This document shows positions 15,055 through 24,061 of a DNA stretch of 40,581 nucleotides, one piece after another. Under the pieces are notes generated by a model, which saw only the letters and a list, made by a program, of their open reading frames with translations, searched no databases and was not told where the DNA came from. Both the position numbers and the translations under genes were made by a program. Numbering within the stretch: position 1 is the first letter of the stretch; each line of letters starts with the position of its first letter. Source of the DNA: Gilvimarinus sp. 2_MG-2023 (GTDB lineage Bacteria > Pseudomonadota > Gammaproteobacteria > Pseudomonadales > Cellvibrionaceae); contig NZ_JAUOQM010000024.1 in assembly GCF_030547685.1 (NCBI RefSeq), forward strand, positions 1-40,581. The letters run 5' to 3'.

Positions 15055-16650
15055 TTACTCACAGGGTGTATATGTTTTAGGATTATCATTCCAGTTCGGA
15101 TTTAGCCAGTCCGGGCCCAGTCGTGGGGATTTTACTTTGTCGCTCCAAACCAGCGGTGCAGTCATCAACGATAAATCGGCGCCAGCGCCGTCAAGTTGTT
15201 CATAAACCATATCGCCAGTACCAAATGCATCGCAACCGGTTAATGTTTTTTTGGAGTTTTCTGTAATCCCGTTTTTCAACGCTGGTGAGACTCGTCCATC
15301 GGTTATATTGCCTTTAATGCTAGTAAAACTTGGGGCGTATTCCGCTTTGTCGGTCCCGTGTTCGTTGCCGTACTCTGACTCTGGATTGAAGTCAGCACTG
15401 ATGGCGAGCCCTTTTACCCAATTCGCATCCGAAGGCTGTACATCCATCTGGAATACAAGGTTGTCGACAAAGGTAATCTGCTTGGGCGGGCGCGTCATGC
15501 TGAGCTTCCCGCGGTCATACCACGTTGATAGCATCACCGGTTGCGCAGAGCGGATAACGGTGTTGTTTTTTATCACCGGTCGCTCGCTGAGTTGGTAGCC
15601 ATTAATATTGGCTTCGTCGTCCTTTTTTGAGTAAGCGGCAGGCAAGCCAAGAGCGGGGCGGTACGGGGAAGATTTGCCGCCGCCGGCAACGCTGTCCATG
15701 TAGTTGTTAATAGCTTGGTTGTCGTCTCCAATCATACGTATACCGGCGGTACCTTCTTCACCCGCCTGGAAGAACCAGTTATAGGCGACAGTATTTTTAT
15801 CTCCGTGTCGTAGGGTCAGGCCTGCGGATGTGTTTCGGATGGTGTTGTGACGGAAGGTATTGTCAGAGGATTTGTTGGAAATAACTTCCGGTTCACCTTT
15901 AATCGCGGCATCATAAAAAAGATTGTTTTCAACCAGTACTTTAGCAACCACATGCTGCATTTTGGATTCGCCAATTAGCAAAGCCTCACCACCGTTGCCG
16001 ATGGTTTTTCCTGCATTGCGAGAGGCAAAGTAATTGCGGGTAATTAGGTGCGAGACGGGAAGTTCTTCGTTATTGGCGTGTTTTAGCTGGACTTGCAGTA
16101 CACGGCTGTCGGATTTTTTGGCGCCAAAATAGTTATATCGAATGACATTATTGTAACCATAAATTTCAATCCACTTGTATTCATTTTGAGCCCCTTCTGG
16201 GGTTTCGTTGTCGATTCTTACCCGCTGCAACACGCACGCTTTACACATGTCTTTCGATTCACCACTACTAGAGCCTGCTCTGCGGTTGGCAATGATGGGG
16301 CGTATTTTGTTTTTATAGGTGGAGTAGTTAACATCTTGAAAATCAAATCCGTCTACCACAATATAATATCCCCAGTAGCGAATCCAAGAAGCACCGGTTA
16401 AAACAACTTTGCCAGGGGTCTGCGCTCTTAAAATGATTGGCTTAGATTGCTCACCTCGACCCTGTACGTTGATTTTTAAATCGTGATAGGTTCCGTCGGG
16501 AATAATCACGATGTCACCAGCGTCTAGGCCTTTATGGGTCCAAGTTTCTTCACCGGAACCTTCGTAAACAATAGATTTGGAAGATGCTAACGGGCTAAAA
16601 CACAAAGCCAGTACAAGGGCGGCGAGTGTGTTTGTTGTTATTCGTATCAT
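15055..16650 (-). CDS. PL6 alginate lyase
   Basis: The 531-aa product has a signal peptide (hydrophobic 8-22, cleavage near LASS-KS) and a right-handed beta-helix full of N-x-I/V strand repeats. Family PL6 (chondroitinase B-like) cleaves alginate by beta-elimination. K260 (EVISNKSSDN) and R281 (LTLRHG) correspond to the catalytic pair of chondroitinase B, and E253/E255 in GEPEV fit its calcium ligands with the same spacing. N219 in IGNGGEALL may be another ligand. GTGGAG precedes the ATG. It is a one-domain lyase of normal length. It stands alone: no alginate transporter or other lyase is near, and no TACGTA operator precedes it. Confidence 0.9.
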   Translation of the reverse strand: MIRITTNTLAALVLALCFSPLASSKSIVYEGSGEETWTHKGLDAGDIVIIPDGTYHDLKINVQGRGEQSKPIILRAQTPGKVVLTGASWIRYWGYYIVVDGFDFQDVNYSTYKNKIRPIIANRRAGSSSGESKDMCKACVLQRVRIDNETPEGAQNEYKWIEIYGYNNVIRYNYFGAKKSDSRVLQVQLKHANNEELPVSHLITRNYFASRNAGKTIGNGGEALLIGESKMQHVVAKVLVENNLFYDAAIKGEPEVISNKSSDNTFRHNTIRNTSAGLTLRHGDKNTVAYNWFFQAGEEGTAGIRMIGDDNQAINNYMDSVAGGGKSSPYRPALGLPAAYSKKDDEANINGYQLSERPVIKNNTVIRSAQPVMLSTWYDRGKLSMTRPPKQITFVDNLVFQMDVQPSDANWVKGLAISADFNPESEYGNEHGTDKAEYAPSFTSIKGNITDGRVSPALKNGITENSKKTLTGCDAFGTGDMVYEQLDGAGADLSLMTAPLVWSDKVKSPRLGPDWLNPNWNDNPKTYTPCE

Positions 16651-17108
16651 AAAAACTCCACTTCAGGTTTGAGAAATTGGACAATAGGGCATTTTTAATG
16701 CTTGTGTGATTGCACCTCAGTAGAGGCGGGTCTGGATGTTTTGTTATTAAAACGATGGCTAATAATTTTATGTTCTGTCAGCTTAATATTTAACAATTGG
16801 GTCGAAGTTATATGCGTAAGTGACAAGTGCCTTGTTGGTTATGAGGGGCTATTGTGGCCTGAGCTACTTATACTTTCGCGACCAGTAAGTCCGGTGTTAG
16901 CGCTTCAATCACCGGCGGATTATAAAACCACGCAGAGCTTAGTATAACTGGAACTTCCCAGGCATCCTAGAGGGAACGTTTATACGCCCGGTAGGCCCTA
17001 TCAGACCGCTTATTTATGAAAGCTTATTGAAACCACATAGTTTATTGGGCATTAGAAGTAGTGGATAAAAAATTGATAATTCCTAACAACCAATAACTCT
17101 TATAGATA
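16651..17108. other. Intergenic region upstream of the alginate lyase gene
   Basis: This gap contains the promoter side of the alginate lyase gene, but I cannot assign a convincing promoter. An open plus-strand frame at 16702-16947 has no ribosome site or recognisable domain. No TACGTA operator, tRNA or mobile-element end was seen. Confidence 0.5.
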
Positions 17109-17225
17109 ATGAAATCAGACTTCAAAAAATTACTGGGAAAGAACCGTAGATTGATTCGCTCGGCGTCGATGAAGGTGTGGTGTGAATCATGCGGGCGTAA
17201 TAATTTTTCTGCGCACGATAGTTAA
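17109..17225 (+). pseudogene. Truncated, frameshifted copy of the 3739 gene
   Basis: The first 23 codons (MKSDFKKLLGKNRRLIRSASMKV) resemble those of the gene at 3739 (MKSDPKKLLEKNRELVHSEA...), with 55 of 69 nt identical by hand count. An apparent 2-bp insertion (TG near 17178) then shifts the frame, and translation ends after 38 codons. Beyond this point similarity fades. It is probably a decayed duplicate, 13.4 kb from the intact gene in the same orientation. Confidence 0.65.
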
Positions 17226-17292
17226 GGTTTAAACACGAAAAATTTATTGTTGATCGTAAAATTTAATATCTCATTGCGCTTGTATTCTGCGG

Positions 17293-18213
17293 TTAGTCAG
17301 AAGAGTCTTTGTTTTTCTTTTGCGCTCTGGGGTGAGCGTTGTCGTATACTTTGGCCAAATGTTGGAAGTCGAGGTGGGTGTATATTTGCGTGGTTGATAT
17401 ATTGGCATGGCCCAGTAGTTCTTGTACCAATCGCAAGTCTGAGCTGGACTCCAGCATATGACTGGCAAAGGTGTGGCGCAGCATGTGTGGGTGCACCGGT
17501 TGCGTCATGCCTTGTTTCAGGCTTATTTGGTGCAGCCGTTGTTGCACATTGCGTTGACTAATACGTTTGCCTCGGCTGGAGATAAACAGTGCGGTTTCGG
17601 CCTCGTCGGTGTGCTGAGCTCGCACGGGTAGATACGCCGCGAGCGCGGTCAGGGCCTTACTGCCGACAGGTAAACTGCGTTCTTTATTGCCTTTGCCCGT
17701 TACGCGAACACTGCCATCGATGCGATCTATGTCGGTCAAGTTAATGCCCACCAACTCGGATAAACGTAATCCCGAGGAGTAGAACAATTCCACCAGCGCT
17801 CGGTCGCGCAGGCTAATAAAATCGGTGCCGTTTATTTCGACAAATTGCGTGGCTTGATCGACATCTAAGGTTTTGGGCAATTTCCGGCTGACCTTGGGGG
17901 TTTGTAGGCCATCGGCGGGATTGTTGCTAAGCCAACCGCGCCCAATGCCAAAGCGGAAAAAGCTGCGTAACCCACTGAGCCAGCGCTGTAACGATTTTGC
18001 ACTGAGCCCATGGCGGTGCAGTTCGGTGAGATTTAACCGTATGTCATGCGTAGTGAGTTGATTCACCGAGGTTATGCTTCGCTCGGCGGCAAAGTGCTGT
18101 AATTTAATCAGGTCACGCCGATAGGCCTCAAGGGTTCGGTCGGATAATTGCCGCTCGGTTTGCAAATAGGTATAGAACGCATTCAGCTCTTGTTGAAAAG
18201 GCAGTGCGCTCAT
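17293..18213 (-). CDS. xerC: Tyrosine recombinase XerC
   Basis: The 306-aa product resolves chromosome dimers with XerD at dif near the terminus. The N-terminal SAM-like domain spans about 5-95 and the catalytic domain about 110-295. The catalytic set is complete: R150 (SGLRLSEL), K174 (GKGNKER), H243 and R246 (HMLRHTFASHML), H269 (LLGHANISTTQIYTH) and nucleophile Y278. Length and KVYDNAHPRA ending fit XerC rather than a phage integrase. The start at 18213 is chosen because upstream residues are not protein-like and the DUF484 stop lies 13 bp before. Last gene of the lptM-lysA-dapF-DUF484-xerC cluster. Confidence 0.95.
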   Translation of the reverse strand: MSALPFQQELNAFYTYLQTERQLSDRTLEAYRRDLIKLQHFAAERSITSVNQLTTHDIRLNLTELHRHGLSAKSLQRWLSGLRSFFRFGIGRGWLSNNPADGLQTPKVSRKLPKTLDVDQATQFVEINGTDFISLRDRALVELFYSSGLRLSELVGINLTDIDRIDGSVRVTGKGNKERSLPVGSKALTALAAYLPVRAQHTDEAETALFISSRGKRISQRNVQQRLHQISLKQGMTQPVHPHMLRHTFASHMLESSSDLRLVQELLGHANISTTQIYTHLDFQHLAKVYDNAHPRAQKKNKDSSD

Positions 18214-18226
18214 GGAAATGTCTCTT

Positions 18227-18913
18227 TTATGATGGCAGGTGAGGGGGAATAAGCCGGTTGAGCACTTCGGCAATATAGGCCAAAAAGAGAGTGCCCATAC
18301 TGGAGCGGTAATATTTAGGGTCGCGATTGCCGATGGCAAGCAAGCCGAATGTATTGCCGTGCACCAGAGGAACGGTGGCGGCCGAGCCTATCTCGCTGGC
18401 GGCGTCGCCAAAAATATACTGCTTGTGAGCATCGTCCAGGTGGCCGCAAAACGAGCGATTGCTTTTGAGCAGGGCGCCAATGTTTTCGCGCGCATCGAAG
18501 ATGCTAACCACGCGCGCTTCAGAACCGGCAATTTTATCGACATCGCCAAACAATAAAGTGCGGGTGAACTGAATATTGAATTCTTTGTTAAAGCTGTAGT
18601 GCAAAGCGTCGATGATATCGCCCAAGTCGCGTGCTTCGAGCAGAGAAAGAATCAATAACTTGGTTTTGTCGAATAAGCGATCGTTGTCGCGCGCATTGTC
18701 CAGCAATTGACTTAGCCGGTGGCGCATGTCCATATTGCGATCGCGCAATACGGAAACCTGCCGCTCGACCAAAGAAACGGCGGTGCCACTGTCATGGGGC
18801 AGTTGCAGTTCTGTTAGCAAGCCTGGGTGTTCGACAAAAAACTCTGGATTGTCGGCCAAAAATTGGGCGACATCGGTGGCTTTGATTCTCTGCGGCGTAT
18901 CGGCTTCGTTCAT
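18227..18913 (-). CDS. DUF484 GAF-like protein
   Basis: The 228-aa product has the DUF484 opening (VAQFLADNPEFFVEHPGLLTELQLPH), a coiled helical stretch (about 45-75: VERQVSVLRDRNMDMRHRLSQLL) and a GAF-like C-terminal domain (about 85-225: IDALHYSFNKEF, VPLVHGNTFGLLAIGNRDP). DUF484 genes nearly always lie between dapF and xerC in gammaproteobacteria; the function is unknown. Its ATG (18911-18913) overlaps the dapF stop as TGATG, so the two are translationally coupled. An AGGT is also present upstream. Confidence 0.9.
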   Translation of the reverse strand: MNEADTPQRIKATDVAQFLADNPEFFVEHPGLLTELQLPHDSGTAVSLVERQVSVLRDRNMDMRHRLSQLLDNARDNDRLFDKTKLLILSLLEARDLGDIIDALHYSFNKEFNIQFTRTLLFGDVDKIAGSEARVVSIFDARENIGALLKSNRSFCGHLDDAHKQYIFGDAASEIGSAATVPLVHGNTFGLLAIGNRDPKYYRSSMGTLFLAYIAEVLNRLIPPHLPS

Positions 18914-19746
18914 CAGAGCTTTACCTGTCCGTGAAATACATTGGTTGCCGGGCCGGTCATGATAACCGGTTGGCCGATGCCTGCCCACTGGATGTCGAGG
19001 TCTCCGCCAGGAAGGTGAACAGTGACTTGGTTATCCAACAAGCCGCGCACAATACCCGACACCACTGCCGCGCAGGCGCCGGTACCGCAGGCTAGAGTTT
19101 CGCCCACCCCACGCTCAAAGACGCGCAAACGCACCTCGGTGCGGCTGCACACTTGCATAAAGCCGGCGTTAACCCGCTGGGGAAAGCGTGGGTGTGACTC
19201 GACCTGTGGCCCCTGCTCGGCCACGGGCGCGCTATCGATATTGTCCACGAGGGTAACCGCATGGGGGTTGCCCATAGAGATCGCACCAATGGTGAGTACC
19301 TGACCATTACCTAAATCCAGCGGGTAGTCGGCGGCTTCGTTTTCGGCTTGAAAAGGGATATCGGTCGGGGCCAGAATGGGTACACCCATGTCGACACTGA
19401 TTTGTTCGTCTTCTTGAACTTTTAGCAGCATTTGACCCGCCGCGGTTTGTACACGGATGTCACGTTTGCCGGTCAGGCGCCGGTCGCGTACAAAGCGTGC
19501 GAAGCAACGCGCGCCATTGCCGCAGTTCTCCACTTCGCTGCCGTCGGCATTGAAGATGCGGTAGCAAAAATCCACCTCGGGGCTGGTGGGTATTTCCACC
19601 AGCAGAACCTGATCGCAACCCACACCCAAGTGGCGATCGGCCAAATGGCGCACTTTTTCTGGGGTGAGTTTCACTTTCTGGCTAATACCGTCGATGACCA
19701 CAAAGTCATTGCCGAGGCCATGCATTTTGGTAAAGCGCAGTCGCAT
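18913..19746 (-). CDS. dapF: Diaminopimelate epimerase
   Basis: The 277-aa enzyme converts LL- to meso-diaminopimelate, the precursor of lysine and peptidoglycan cross-links. It is a two-domain cofactor-free racemase with catalytic cysteines C75 ([16 protein letters not shown]) and C220 ([12 protein letters not shown]). The start [15 protein letters not shown] is the family's usual N-terminus; the longer open frame to 19812 is rejected. It lies 112 bp after lysA, a wide gap for the cluster, and the gap contains a hairpin. Its end overlaps the DUF484 start. Confidence 0.96.
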   Translation of the reverse strand: MRLRFTKMHGLGNDFVVIDGISQKVKLTPEKVRHLADRHLGVGCDQVLLVEIPTSPEVDFCYRIFNADGSEVENCGNGARCFARFVRDRRLTGKRDIRVQTAAGQMLLKVQEDEQISVDMGVPILAPTDIPFQAENEAADYPLDLGNGQVLTIGAISMGNPHAVTLVDNIDSAPVAEQGPQVESHPRFPQRVNAGFMQVCSRTEVRLRVFERGVGETLACGTGACAAVVSGIVRGLLDNQVTVHLPGGDLDIQWAGIGQPVIMTGPATNVFHGQVKL

Positions 19747-19800
19747 AGTGGTGTCCGAATCTCTTATCTTTGATTGGGGTGCCGCTCGGGCAGCCCGAAT

Positions 19801-19826
19801 TCGGCGCAACATGTTGAATGCGCCGA
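19801..19826. repeat. Hairpin between lysA and dapF
   Basis: TCGGCGCA (19801-19808) and TGCGCCGA (19819-19826) form a perfect 8-bp stem with a 10-nt loop. There is no U tract, so it is more likely an mRNA processing or stability element than a terminator. Confidence 0.45.
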
Positions 19827-19858
19827 TGTGTTAAGGCGATAGTATCGCAGTGTGCACA

Positions 19859-21106
19859 CTATTGCTCAATAACGTGTTCGCCACGAATCATATCGACGAA
19901 GCTTTCGCGCTCGCGAATAACGTGCACTTGGTCACCATCGACCAGCAGCTCGCAAGCGCGGGCGCGGGTATTGTAGTTAGAGCTCATGGTAAACCCGTAG
20001 GCGCCGGCGGACATAACCGCAAGGTTGTCGCCCTCTTCCAGTACCAGGTCGCGATCTTTGCCCAAAAAGTCGCCAGTTTCGCACACAGGGCCTACCAAAT
20101 CCCAGGTTAAAGCGTGACCGGTACGGCGCTTGAGAGGGCGAATATCTTGCCAGGCCTGATACAGCGCGGGACGGATATTGTCGTTCATAGCGGCATCAAT
20201 AATGGCGAAGTTGTGCGCCTCGGTGGGCTTGAGAAACAGTACTTTAGTTAGGAGGACACCTGCGTTGGCGGCAATGGAGCGACCGGGCTCGAACATTAAG
20301 GCCAGGTTGCGGTCGCCAATTTTGTCTTTAAGGGCGTCCATATAGTCGCCAACGGCCGGAGGCTGTTCATCTTTATAGGTCACACCCAAGCCGCCTCCTA
20401 AGTCTAGGTGACGAATATTGATACCCTGCTCGGCCAGGCTGTCAATCAGCACCAGCAGGCGATCTAGGGCGTCCAAAAATGGCGGCAGCTCTGTCAATTG
20501 CGAGCCAATGTGACAGTCGACACCGTGGACTTCAATGCCCGGCAGTTCGGTCGCACGACGGTACACCTCGGGGGCGCGCTCAATATCAATGCCAAACTTA
20601 TTTTCTTTTAGTCCGGTGGAGATATACGGATGGGTGCCGGCATCGACATCGGGGTTTACGCGCAGAGAAATACGTGCGGTAAGGCCTTCGGCTTCTGCCA
20701 CGCGGCTGAGCAGCTCCAACTCTGGTTCCGACTCGACATTAAAGCAATAAATACCCACCTTGAGGGCATTTCTCATCTCTTGGGCGGTTTTGCCCACACC
20801 GGAAAAGACAATACGTTTGGGATCGCCACCGGCGGTAAGAACACGCTCTAGCTCCCCACCTGAGACAATATCAAAACCTGCCCCCAAGCGAGCCAGCAAA
20901 TTAAGCAGGGCAATATTGGAGTTGGCCTTTACGGCGTAGCAGATCATGCCTGGGTGTTGGCCCAGTGCTTGGGCGTATGCCAAATAGTGTTGGGTGAACG
21001 CGGCACGGCTGTATACATACGCCGGGGTGCCATATTGTTCGGCAATATCGTTTAGACGTACATCTTCCACATACAGCTCACCGCTGCACTCGGTAAAAAA
21101 GGACAT
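19859..21106 (-). CDS. lysA: Diaminopimelate decarboxylase
   Basis: The 415-aa PLP enzyme of fold type III decarboxylates meso-diaminopimelate to lysine, the last step of the pathway. PLP lysine is K60 (MICYAVKANSN). Other landmarks are HIGSQ (substrate/PLP pocket), EPGRSI (phosphate binding), GPVCETGDFLG (active-site cysteine from the partner subunit) and a closing GAYGFTMSSNYNTRARACELLV. Length is normal. GAGAG precedes the ATG. It lies 16 bp downstream of lptM and upstream of dapF. Confidence 0.97.
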   Translation of the reverse strand: MSFFTECSGELYVEDVRLNDIAEQYGTPAYVYSRAAFTQHYLAYAQALGQHPGMICYAVKANSNIALLNLLARLGAGFDIVSGGELERVLTAGGDPKRIVFSGVGKTAQEMRNALKVGIYCFNVESEPELELLSRVAEAEGLTARISLRVNPDVDAGTHPYISTGLKENKFGIDIERAPEVYRRATELPGIEVHGVDCHIGSQLTELPPFLDALDRLLVLIDSLAEQGINIRHLDLGGGLGVTYKDEQPPAVGDYMDALKDKIGDRNLALMFEPGRSIAANAGVLLTKVLFLKPTEAHNFAIIDAAMNDNIRPALYQAWQDIRPLKRRTGHALTWDLVGPVCETGDFLGKDRDLVLEEGDNLAVMSAGAYGFTMSSNYNTRARACELLVDGDQVHVIRERESFVDMIRGEHVIEQ

Positions 21107-21122
21107 AAATTTCTCTCATGGA

Positions 21123-21248
21123 CTAATCGTCGGCTGGCGTTTGCTCAGGCGCTTTATCATCTGTGGGCAGGTATAGGGGACCTTGTTGACCACAACCTGT
21201 GCCTAAGCAAAGTAGTGCTGTGGCGCATAAAAGCCTTAGATAAGTCAT
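21123..21248 (-). CDS. lptM: LptM (YifL)-like small lipoprotein
   Basis: This 41-aa gene is easily missed. It encodes MTYLRLLCATALLCLGTGCG and then QQGPLYLPTDDKAPEQ. The signal peptide ends in lipobox L-G-T-G-C, with C19 as the lipidated residue. The CGQQGPLYLP segment is the hallmark of LptM/YifL, which helps assemble the LptD-LptE lipopolysaccharide export complex in E. coli. The position immediately before lysA is the usual one in gammaproteobacteria. cyaY, normally divergent here, is absent and replaced by the PAP2 gene. Confidence 0.9.
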   Translation of the reverse strand: MTYLRLLCATALLCLGTGCGQQGPLYLPTDDKAPEQTPADD

Positions 21249-21519
21249 ATTGGGTCGCTAATAGTCGGCAAACAAAGGGGCTAGTATAACCTGCCGGTTC
21301 CGGTGGGAACAATTGCACCGCTCAGCCCTCGGTTTCAGGCTCTTTCAGCCTTAGTTTTGCAAACTCTACCAAGGAATTTGCCGACTTTTACACGTCACTA
21401 GCGGGCAATGGTGTGCCAGGCCCCTAAACTTGGCCCCATTGCTGTGGCGCTATTCTTGCTATACCCCTTTATTCTATCGCTCTAATGAGTGTTGAATAAC
21501 AGCAAATAGGATTGAGCCG

Positions 21520-22266
21520 ATGTTGGGAGTTAACCGTTTTTTTTCTTGGTTGGGCAACCGCGAGCTGACGGTTTTGCTTGTGGTGTTTGCGCTGCTGGGT
21601 TCCGTTTGGGTATTTGCCGAAATTGCCGATGAAGTAACCGAGGGCGACACCCACGATATCGATCGCAGTGTGTTGCTTATGATGCGCACCGCGGGCGATG
21701 TTAGCGACCCGGTTGGACCCGGTTGGGTCGAAGAGATGGGGCGTGATATTACTGCGCTGGGTGGCAATGTGGTGCTCACGCTCGTGACATTAATGGTGAT
21801 GGGGTATTTAGTGTTGTGCCAACGCAGGCGCTTGGCTTTAGTCGTGCTGGTAGCATCATTGGGTTCGCTTGGAGTGAACACCCTGTTGAAAGATTCCTAC
21901 CAGCGCGATCGGCCAGATTTAGTTCCCCACGGTGCGGCGGTCTATACCGCGAGCTTCCCCAGCGGTCATTCTATGGTCGCGGCGGCTACTTATCTGACAC
22001 TGGGCGCGCTATTAGCCCGGGCCGAAAGACGGCGCCGGCTAAAGGCGTTCTATTTACTGGCGGCCTTGTTTATTACGTTTATCGTTGGTGTTAGTCGTCT
22101 TTATTTGGGGGTGCATTGGCCCACAGATGTGTTGGCGGGTTGGACGGCGGGGGCCGGCTGGGCCTTGCTCTGTTGGTTATTGGCCAATTGGTTACAGCGC
22201 CGAGGGCAGATTGAGCCGGAGCTGGACAGTCCTGCGGTATTGGGCCCGGATAACACTCGTTCGTGA
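21520..22266 (+). CDS. PAP2-family membrane phosphatase
   Basis: The 248-aa integral membrane protein has the three acid-phosphatase motifs: KDSYQRDRP (about 127-135), PSGH (148-151) and SRLYLGVHWPTDVLAGW (about 188-204). These provide the phosphate pocket and the two catalytic histidines. Relatives dephosphorylate phosphatidic acid, phosphatidylglycerol phosphate or undecaprenyl pyrophosphate on the outer side of the membrane. About six membrane helices are visible. AGGATTGAG precedes the ATG. It heads a plus-strand run with the DUF1206 and lipid kinase genes. The substrate is not determinable from sequence. Confidence 0.9.
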   Translation: MLGVNRFFSWLGNRELTVLLVVFALLGSVWVFAEIADEVTEGDTHDIDRSVLLMMRTAGDVSDPVGPGWVEEMGRDITALGGNVVLTLVTLMVMGYLVLCQRRRLALVVLVASLGSLGVNTLLKDSYQRDRPDLVPHGAAVYTASFPSGHSMVAAATYLTLGALLARAERRRRLKAFYLLAALFITFIVGVSRLYLGVHWPTDVLAGWTAGAGWALLCWLLANWLQRRGQIEPELDSPAVLGPDNTRS

Positions 22267-22317
22267 GCGTTAAAGGCATTACAAAACATGACATGTATTT
22301 TTACATTAGGACGTACT

Positions 22318-23106
22318 ATGAAGGCTGAGGCTGCTACATTGAGCAAACTTTCACCCATCGGTATGTTGGCTCGTATGGGCTACGGCGCTCGTGCACTGGT
22401 GTACTTAACAGTGGGATCATTGGCGCTACTAACAGCCACTGGATTTGGTGGCGAAACCACCAATAGTCGCGGTGCTGTTCGTACTTTAGCCGAGCAACCT
22501 TTTGGTTATATTCTATTAGTGGTGCTTGTGCTGGGATTGGTGGGATACGTTACTTGGCGGGCAACACAGGCATTGCTCGATACTGATAACCACGGCACCT
22601 CGGTAAAGGGCTTGGGTGTGCGAATGGGTTTGCTGATAAGCGCCGCTATACACTCAGCACTTGCTCTGTTTACCGCTAAGCTATTATTGTCAGATAGCGG
22701 TAGTGATGGCGGTCAACCCACGTGGTTGTCGAGCGAGTGGGGTTTGTGGTGTTTGGCGGGCGTTGGTGTGGGCATGGCCGTGGCTGGGGGAGCCCATATG
22801 GTGAAAGGTTGGCGTGCTGGCTATCAAAAGTTCATGCAATTACCCCCATCTCAGGTGGTTTGGATGCAGCCGCTGTGCCGCTTTGGTTTGGTCGCGCGTG
22901 GACTGGTATTGGTATTAATGGGTGCAATACTAGTGCGCTCGGCTCTAGTGGCTCATAGCTCAGAGGTTAAAGGTATTGCCGACGCGCTCAATACGCTGCG
23001 CGATAGTGCTTATGGCGCATGGCTGTTAGGGGTTGTTGCGACGGGATTAATCGCGTTTGGTTGTTATAGCTTGCTGGAAATGATATTTCGTCGCATCAAT
23101 TATTAA
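22318..23106 (+). CDS. DUF1206 membrane protein
   Basis: The 262-aa polytopic protein is built from three similar hairpin units of two membrane helices. Each unit opens with a phrase like ARMGYGARALVYLTVG (10-25), VRMGLLISAAIHSALAL (about 102-118) and CRFGLVARGLVLVLMG (about 186-201). That triple repeat is typical of DUF1206, whose function is unknown. ATG at 22318 has AGGA 6 bp upstream; the frame opens at 22288 without one. It lies 51 bp after the PAP2 gene and 25 bp before the lipid kinase gene. Confidence 0.8.
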   Translation: MKAEAATLSKLSPIGMLARMGYGARALVYLTVGSLALLTATGFGGETTNSRGAVRTLAEQPFGYILLVVLVLGLVGYVTWRATQALLDTDNHGTSVKGLGVRMGLLISAAIHSALALFTAKLLLSDSGSDGGQPTWLSSEWGLWCLAGVGVGMAVAGGAHMVKGWRAGYQKFMQLPPSQVVWMQPLCRFGLVARGLVLVLMGAILVRSALVAHSSEVKGIADALNTLRDSAYGAWLLGVVATGLIAFGCYSLLEMIFRRINY

Positions 23107-23131
23107 TGTGTAAAAGGAATCGATAACACCC

Positions 23132-24061
23132 ATGCCAAAACAGCCGATAGAGCGCGCCCTGTTAATTGTGAATCCTAAGGCCCGTCAGTGCGCAGAGGCG
23201 GAATTGGATGCTGGCATTGCGCGGCTTGAGCAAGCCGGTATAAAGATTGAACAGTACCAGTCTGCCGGTCCGGAGGAGAGTCGCCAGGCGGTGCTGGAGC
23301 GAAAAGCCGCATTGGATTTGGTCATTGTTGGCGGCGGTGATGGCACCATCAGTTCAATGGCAGGGGTGCTAAGTGAATGCCAGCTACCATTAGCGGTGTT
23401 GCCCTTGGGCACAGCCAATGACCTTGCGCGTTCTCTGGGTTTAACGGGAGAGCTGGATAACGCTTTTGCGGCTATTGAGGCCGGGCATCGTCAGTTTATT
23501 GATTTGGGGGTGGTGAACGGGCATTACTATTTTAATGTCGCACACTTGGGACTGGGAGTTAAGGTTACCGAAGAGTTAACGGACGAGGTCAAAAAGCATT
23601 GGGGCGTTTTTAGTTATTTAAAAGCCTTGTTCGCAGCTTTGGCCCGAGTGAAACAGTTTAAAGTAGAGTTGAAAGCTGACGGCCAATGGATGAAATTGCG
23701 CTCTATACAGCTTGCAGTGGGTAATGGGCGGTACTACGGTGGCGGCAATGTGGTGGATGAGCAGTGTCGGATCAATGATGGGCAATTATCGTTGTACAGT
23801 ATTCGGCCGCAATCGTTGTGGGAGTTACTGGCTTTGGCGCCGTTGTTACGCGATGGTAAGCAGCGTCAGGCTGACCGTGTGACACTGTTGCGAGCGAAAA
23901 CGATAGAGTTAATCACACGGCCTAAAGAAATGGAAATACACGCTGACGGTGAGTGTGTTGCCAAAACGCCCGCTGACTTTACGCTGCAAAGGAACGCTTT
24001 AGACGTGGTAATTGATGCTGACAATTGGATTGGAGAGACTAATGACACTGTTGAGAAGTGA
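23132..24061 (+). CDS. YegS/DgkB-type lipid kinase
   Basis: The 309-aa cytoplasmic enzyme phosphorylates diacylglycerol or a related lipid. The catalytic N-domain begins ALLIVNPKARQ (9-19), followed by the nucleotide-binding GGGDGT (67-72) and LPLGTANDLARSLG (91-104). The C-domain (about 135-305) is the beta-sandwich of the family. It follows the PAP2 and DUF1206 genes and overlaps the next gene by 20 bp. A lipid kinase and a lipid phosphatase in one run suggests a phosphatidate/diacylglycerol cycle, which is inference. AAAGGA lies somewhat far upstream of the ATG. Confidence 0.88.
   Translation: MPKQPIERALLIVNPKARQCAEAELDAGIARLEQAGIKIEQYQSAGPEESRQAVLERKAALDLVIVGGGDGTISSMAGVLSECQLPLAVLPLGTANDLARSLGLTGELDNAFAAIEAGHRQFIDLGVVNGHYYFNVAHLGLGVKVTEELTDEVKKHWGVFSYLKALFAALARVKQFKVELKADGQWMKLRSIQLAVGNGRYYGGGNVVDEQCRINDGQLSLYSIRPQSLWELLALAPLLRDGKQRQADRVTLLRAKTIELITRPKEMEIHADGECVAKTPADFTLQRNALDVVIDADNWIGETNDTVEK

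Noticed and set aside
16703-16718. TGTGATTGCACCTCAG as a CRP site before the alginate lyase gene
   Set aside because: The left half-site is complete but the right half does not match TCACA.
16702-16947. Open plus-strand frame of 81 codons
   Set aside because: No ribosome site, no recognisable domain, odd composition, and it lies in the upstream region of the alginate lyase gene.
17080-17100. CCTAACAACC-like sequence as an integron attC element
   Set aside because: No matching partner core site or attC secondary structure could be found nearby.
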